A DNA stretch of 64,000 bases from Bidens hawaiensis. Its lineage: Eukaryota > Streptophyta > Magnoliopsida > Asterales > Asteraceae. The notes below the pieces were generated by a model, which saw only the letters and a program-made list of their open reading frames with translations, searched no databases and had not been told where the DNA came from. Location of the stretch: positions 248,001 to 312,000 of the forward strand of contig JAIQDT010000833.1 in the NCBI GenBank assembly GCA_021521415.1. The letters are read 5' to 3'. This document shows, piece after piece, positions 63,610-64,000 of this stretch (positions are counted from its first letter, which is position 1; every line of letters starts with the position of its first letter). The translations under genes and the position numbers were made by a program.

Positions 63610-64000
63610 TCAAGTCTCCACGTCGACGTCAGCCGCTTCATCACCCTCATCATCTCCCGCAGCATCTGGCGCGGTCTGCTCCTCATCTCCGAACTGACCA
63701 TAGTCAAGTTCTTCCTCCTCATTGGAGTCTTCGATCACAACGGTGTCAGGAGCAGATTTTTTCGCCGCACCAGAACCGCTGGTAGGGGCAGCATCCCCCG
63801 CGCCACCATCATCGCCACCAGCCCTCTCGCATTTGTCAAGCAACTTCTTTAGCGCGCCGAGGTCGGGCTGGTCAGCAAGCGCAGCTATCTGCAAATCATT
63901 AGAAAAAGTAATGAGTACAAAACACTTAGAAAAGTTAGTCAAGTAAAACTCATTAAGGTCAAGGTACCTGCATAAGGATGGGGATGGGAGTATTCATATA
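63610..64000 (-). CDS. Antisense ORF of the Tat element, last two exons (partial)
   Basis: A terminal exon 63610-63888 begins after a good acceptor (TGATTTGCAG) and an upstream exon 63968-64000 ends at a GTACCT donor; the 79-bp intron keeps the frame open. The peptide has QPDLGALKKLLDKCERAGG and then a very acidic Glu/Asp-rich end EEEELDYGQFGDEE with the stop at 63610. Antisense ORFs between integrase and 3' LTR are known from several Tat elements; their function is not established. The 5' part is outside the window. Confidence 0.65.

Larger units (their letters stand above)
56219..64000 (+). mobile_element. Gypsy retrotransposon of the Tat lineage (right end outside)
   Basis: A 5' LTR (56219-57261), primer site, one long gag-pol frame, dual RNase H, integrase after RNase H and an antisense 3' ORF make this a Tat-lineage (Retand/Ogre-like) Ty3/Gypsy element. 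The 3' LTR is not reached by 64000. It inserted into the LINE; the five bases before it are AGGTA, whose partner should lie beyond the window. Coding DNA is much richer in GC and in gcgc words than the surroundings. Confidence 0.92.

Noticed and set aside
1..64000. CRISPR arrays, tRNA or rRNA genes, bacterial operons
   Set aside because: The regular repeats seen are minisatellites or leader arrays without unique spacers. I saw no cloverleaf or rRNA segments, and introns and retrotransposons show plant nuclear DNA.

Overview
The window is 64 kb of plant nuclear DNA, most likely from a eudicot of the daisy family (Asteraceae). The evidence is an intron-containing R2R3-MYB gene, LTR retrotransposons with tRNA-Met primer sites, LINE relics and AT-rich spacers. 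The family assignment rests on the style of the retrotransposon proteins as I know them and is an inference. There is one convincing host gene. Nearly everything else recognisable is transposable-element DNA of several ages, much of it nested.

Layout. 0-4.2 kb: spacer with a small hairpin, a probable hAT-type MITE and a short non-autonomous Helitron. 4.2-18.8 kb: a complete 14.6-kb Copia element of Sirevirus type on the + strand, with 5-bp target duplications ATAAT, gag-pol broken by frameshifts and stops, and a long extra 3' ORF with its own intron. 19.5-21.9 kb: a two-exon MYB gene of the MYB42/MYB85 type on the - strand, predicted 268 aa and apparently intact. 22.5-23.7 kb: a solo LTR. 24.6-25.2 kb and 32.1-32.9 kb: two Tourist-like MITEs, both containing GGTGGT minisatellites. 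27.3-29.8 kb: a solo LTR sitting in the 3' internal end of a Gypsy element, followed by that element's 1.9-kb LTR. 30.4-31.2 kb: a broken PIF/Harbinger transposase. 33.8-35.4 kb: local tandem duplications. 35.9-36.8 kb: a Mutator-like foldback element. 38.6-39.3 kb: a LINE relic.

41.0-54.4 kb is a set of nested elements. A pair of diverged inverted repeats around a GGTGGT array encloses a Sirevirus-like element (41250-53991, - strand), which encloses a second related element (45041-50766, - strand, target duplication TCTTA). Both Sirevirus-like elements have lost almost all of pol but keep LTRs, primer site, polypurine tract and parts of gag. 54.4-56.2 kb is the 3' part of a LINE on the - strand, interrupted by a Gypsy element of Tat type that runs from 56219 past the right edge. 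The Gypsy polyprotein is nearly intact, with one amber codon between its second RNase H and integrase. It has the dual RNase H of the Tat lineage and a spliced antisense ORF downstream of integrase.

How the parts relate. The MYB gene is probably a regulator of lignin and secondary-wall genes. Its 3' end faces the 3' LTR of the Sirevirus across about 0.7 kb. The pol-less elements would have needed enzymes from full-length relatives, and the Tourist-like MITEs a Harbinger transposase such as the one broken at 30.4 kb. Two unrelated-motif arrays recur in the 5' leader and again near the 3' ORF of their own Sirevirus, which is the most intriguing unexplained pattern here.
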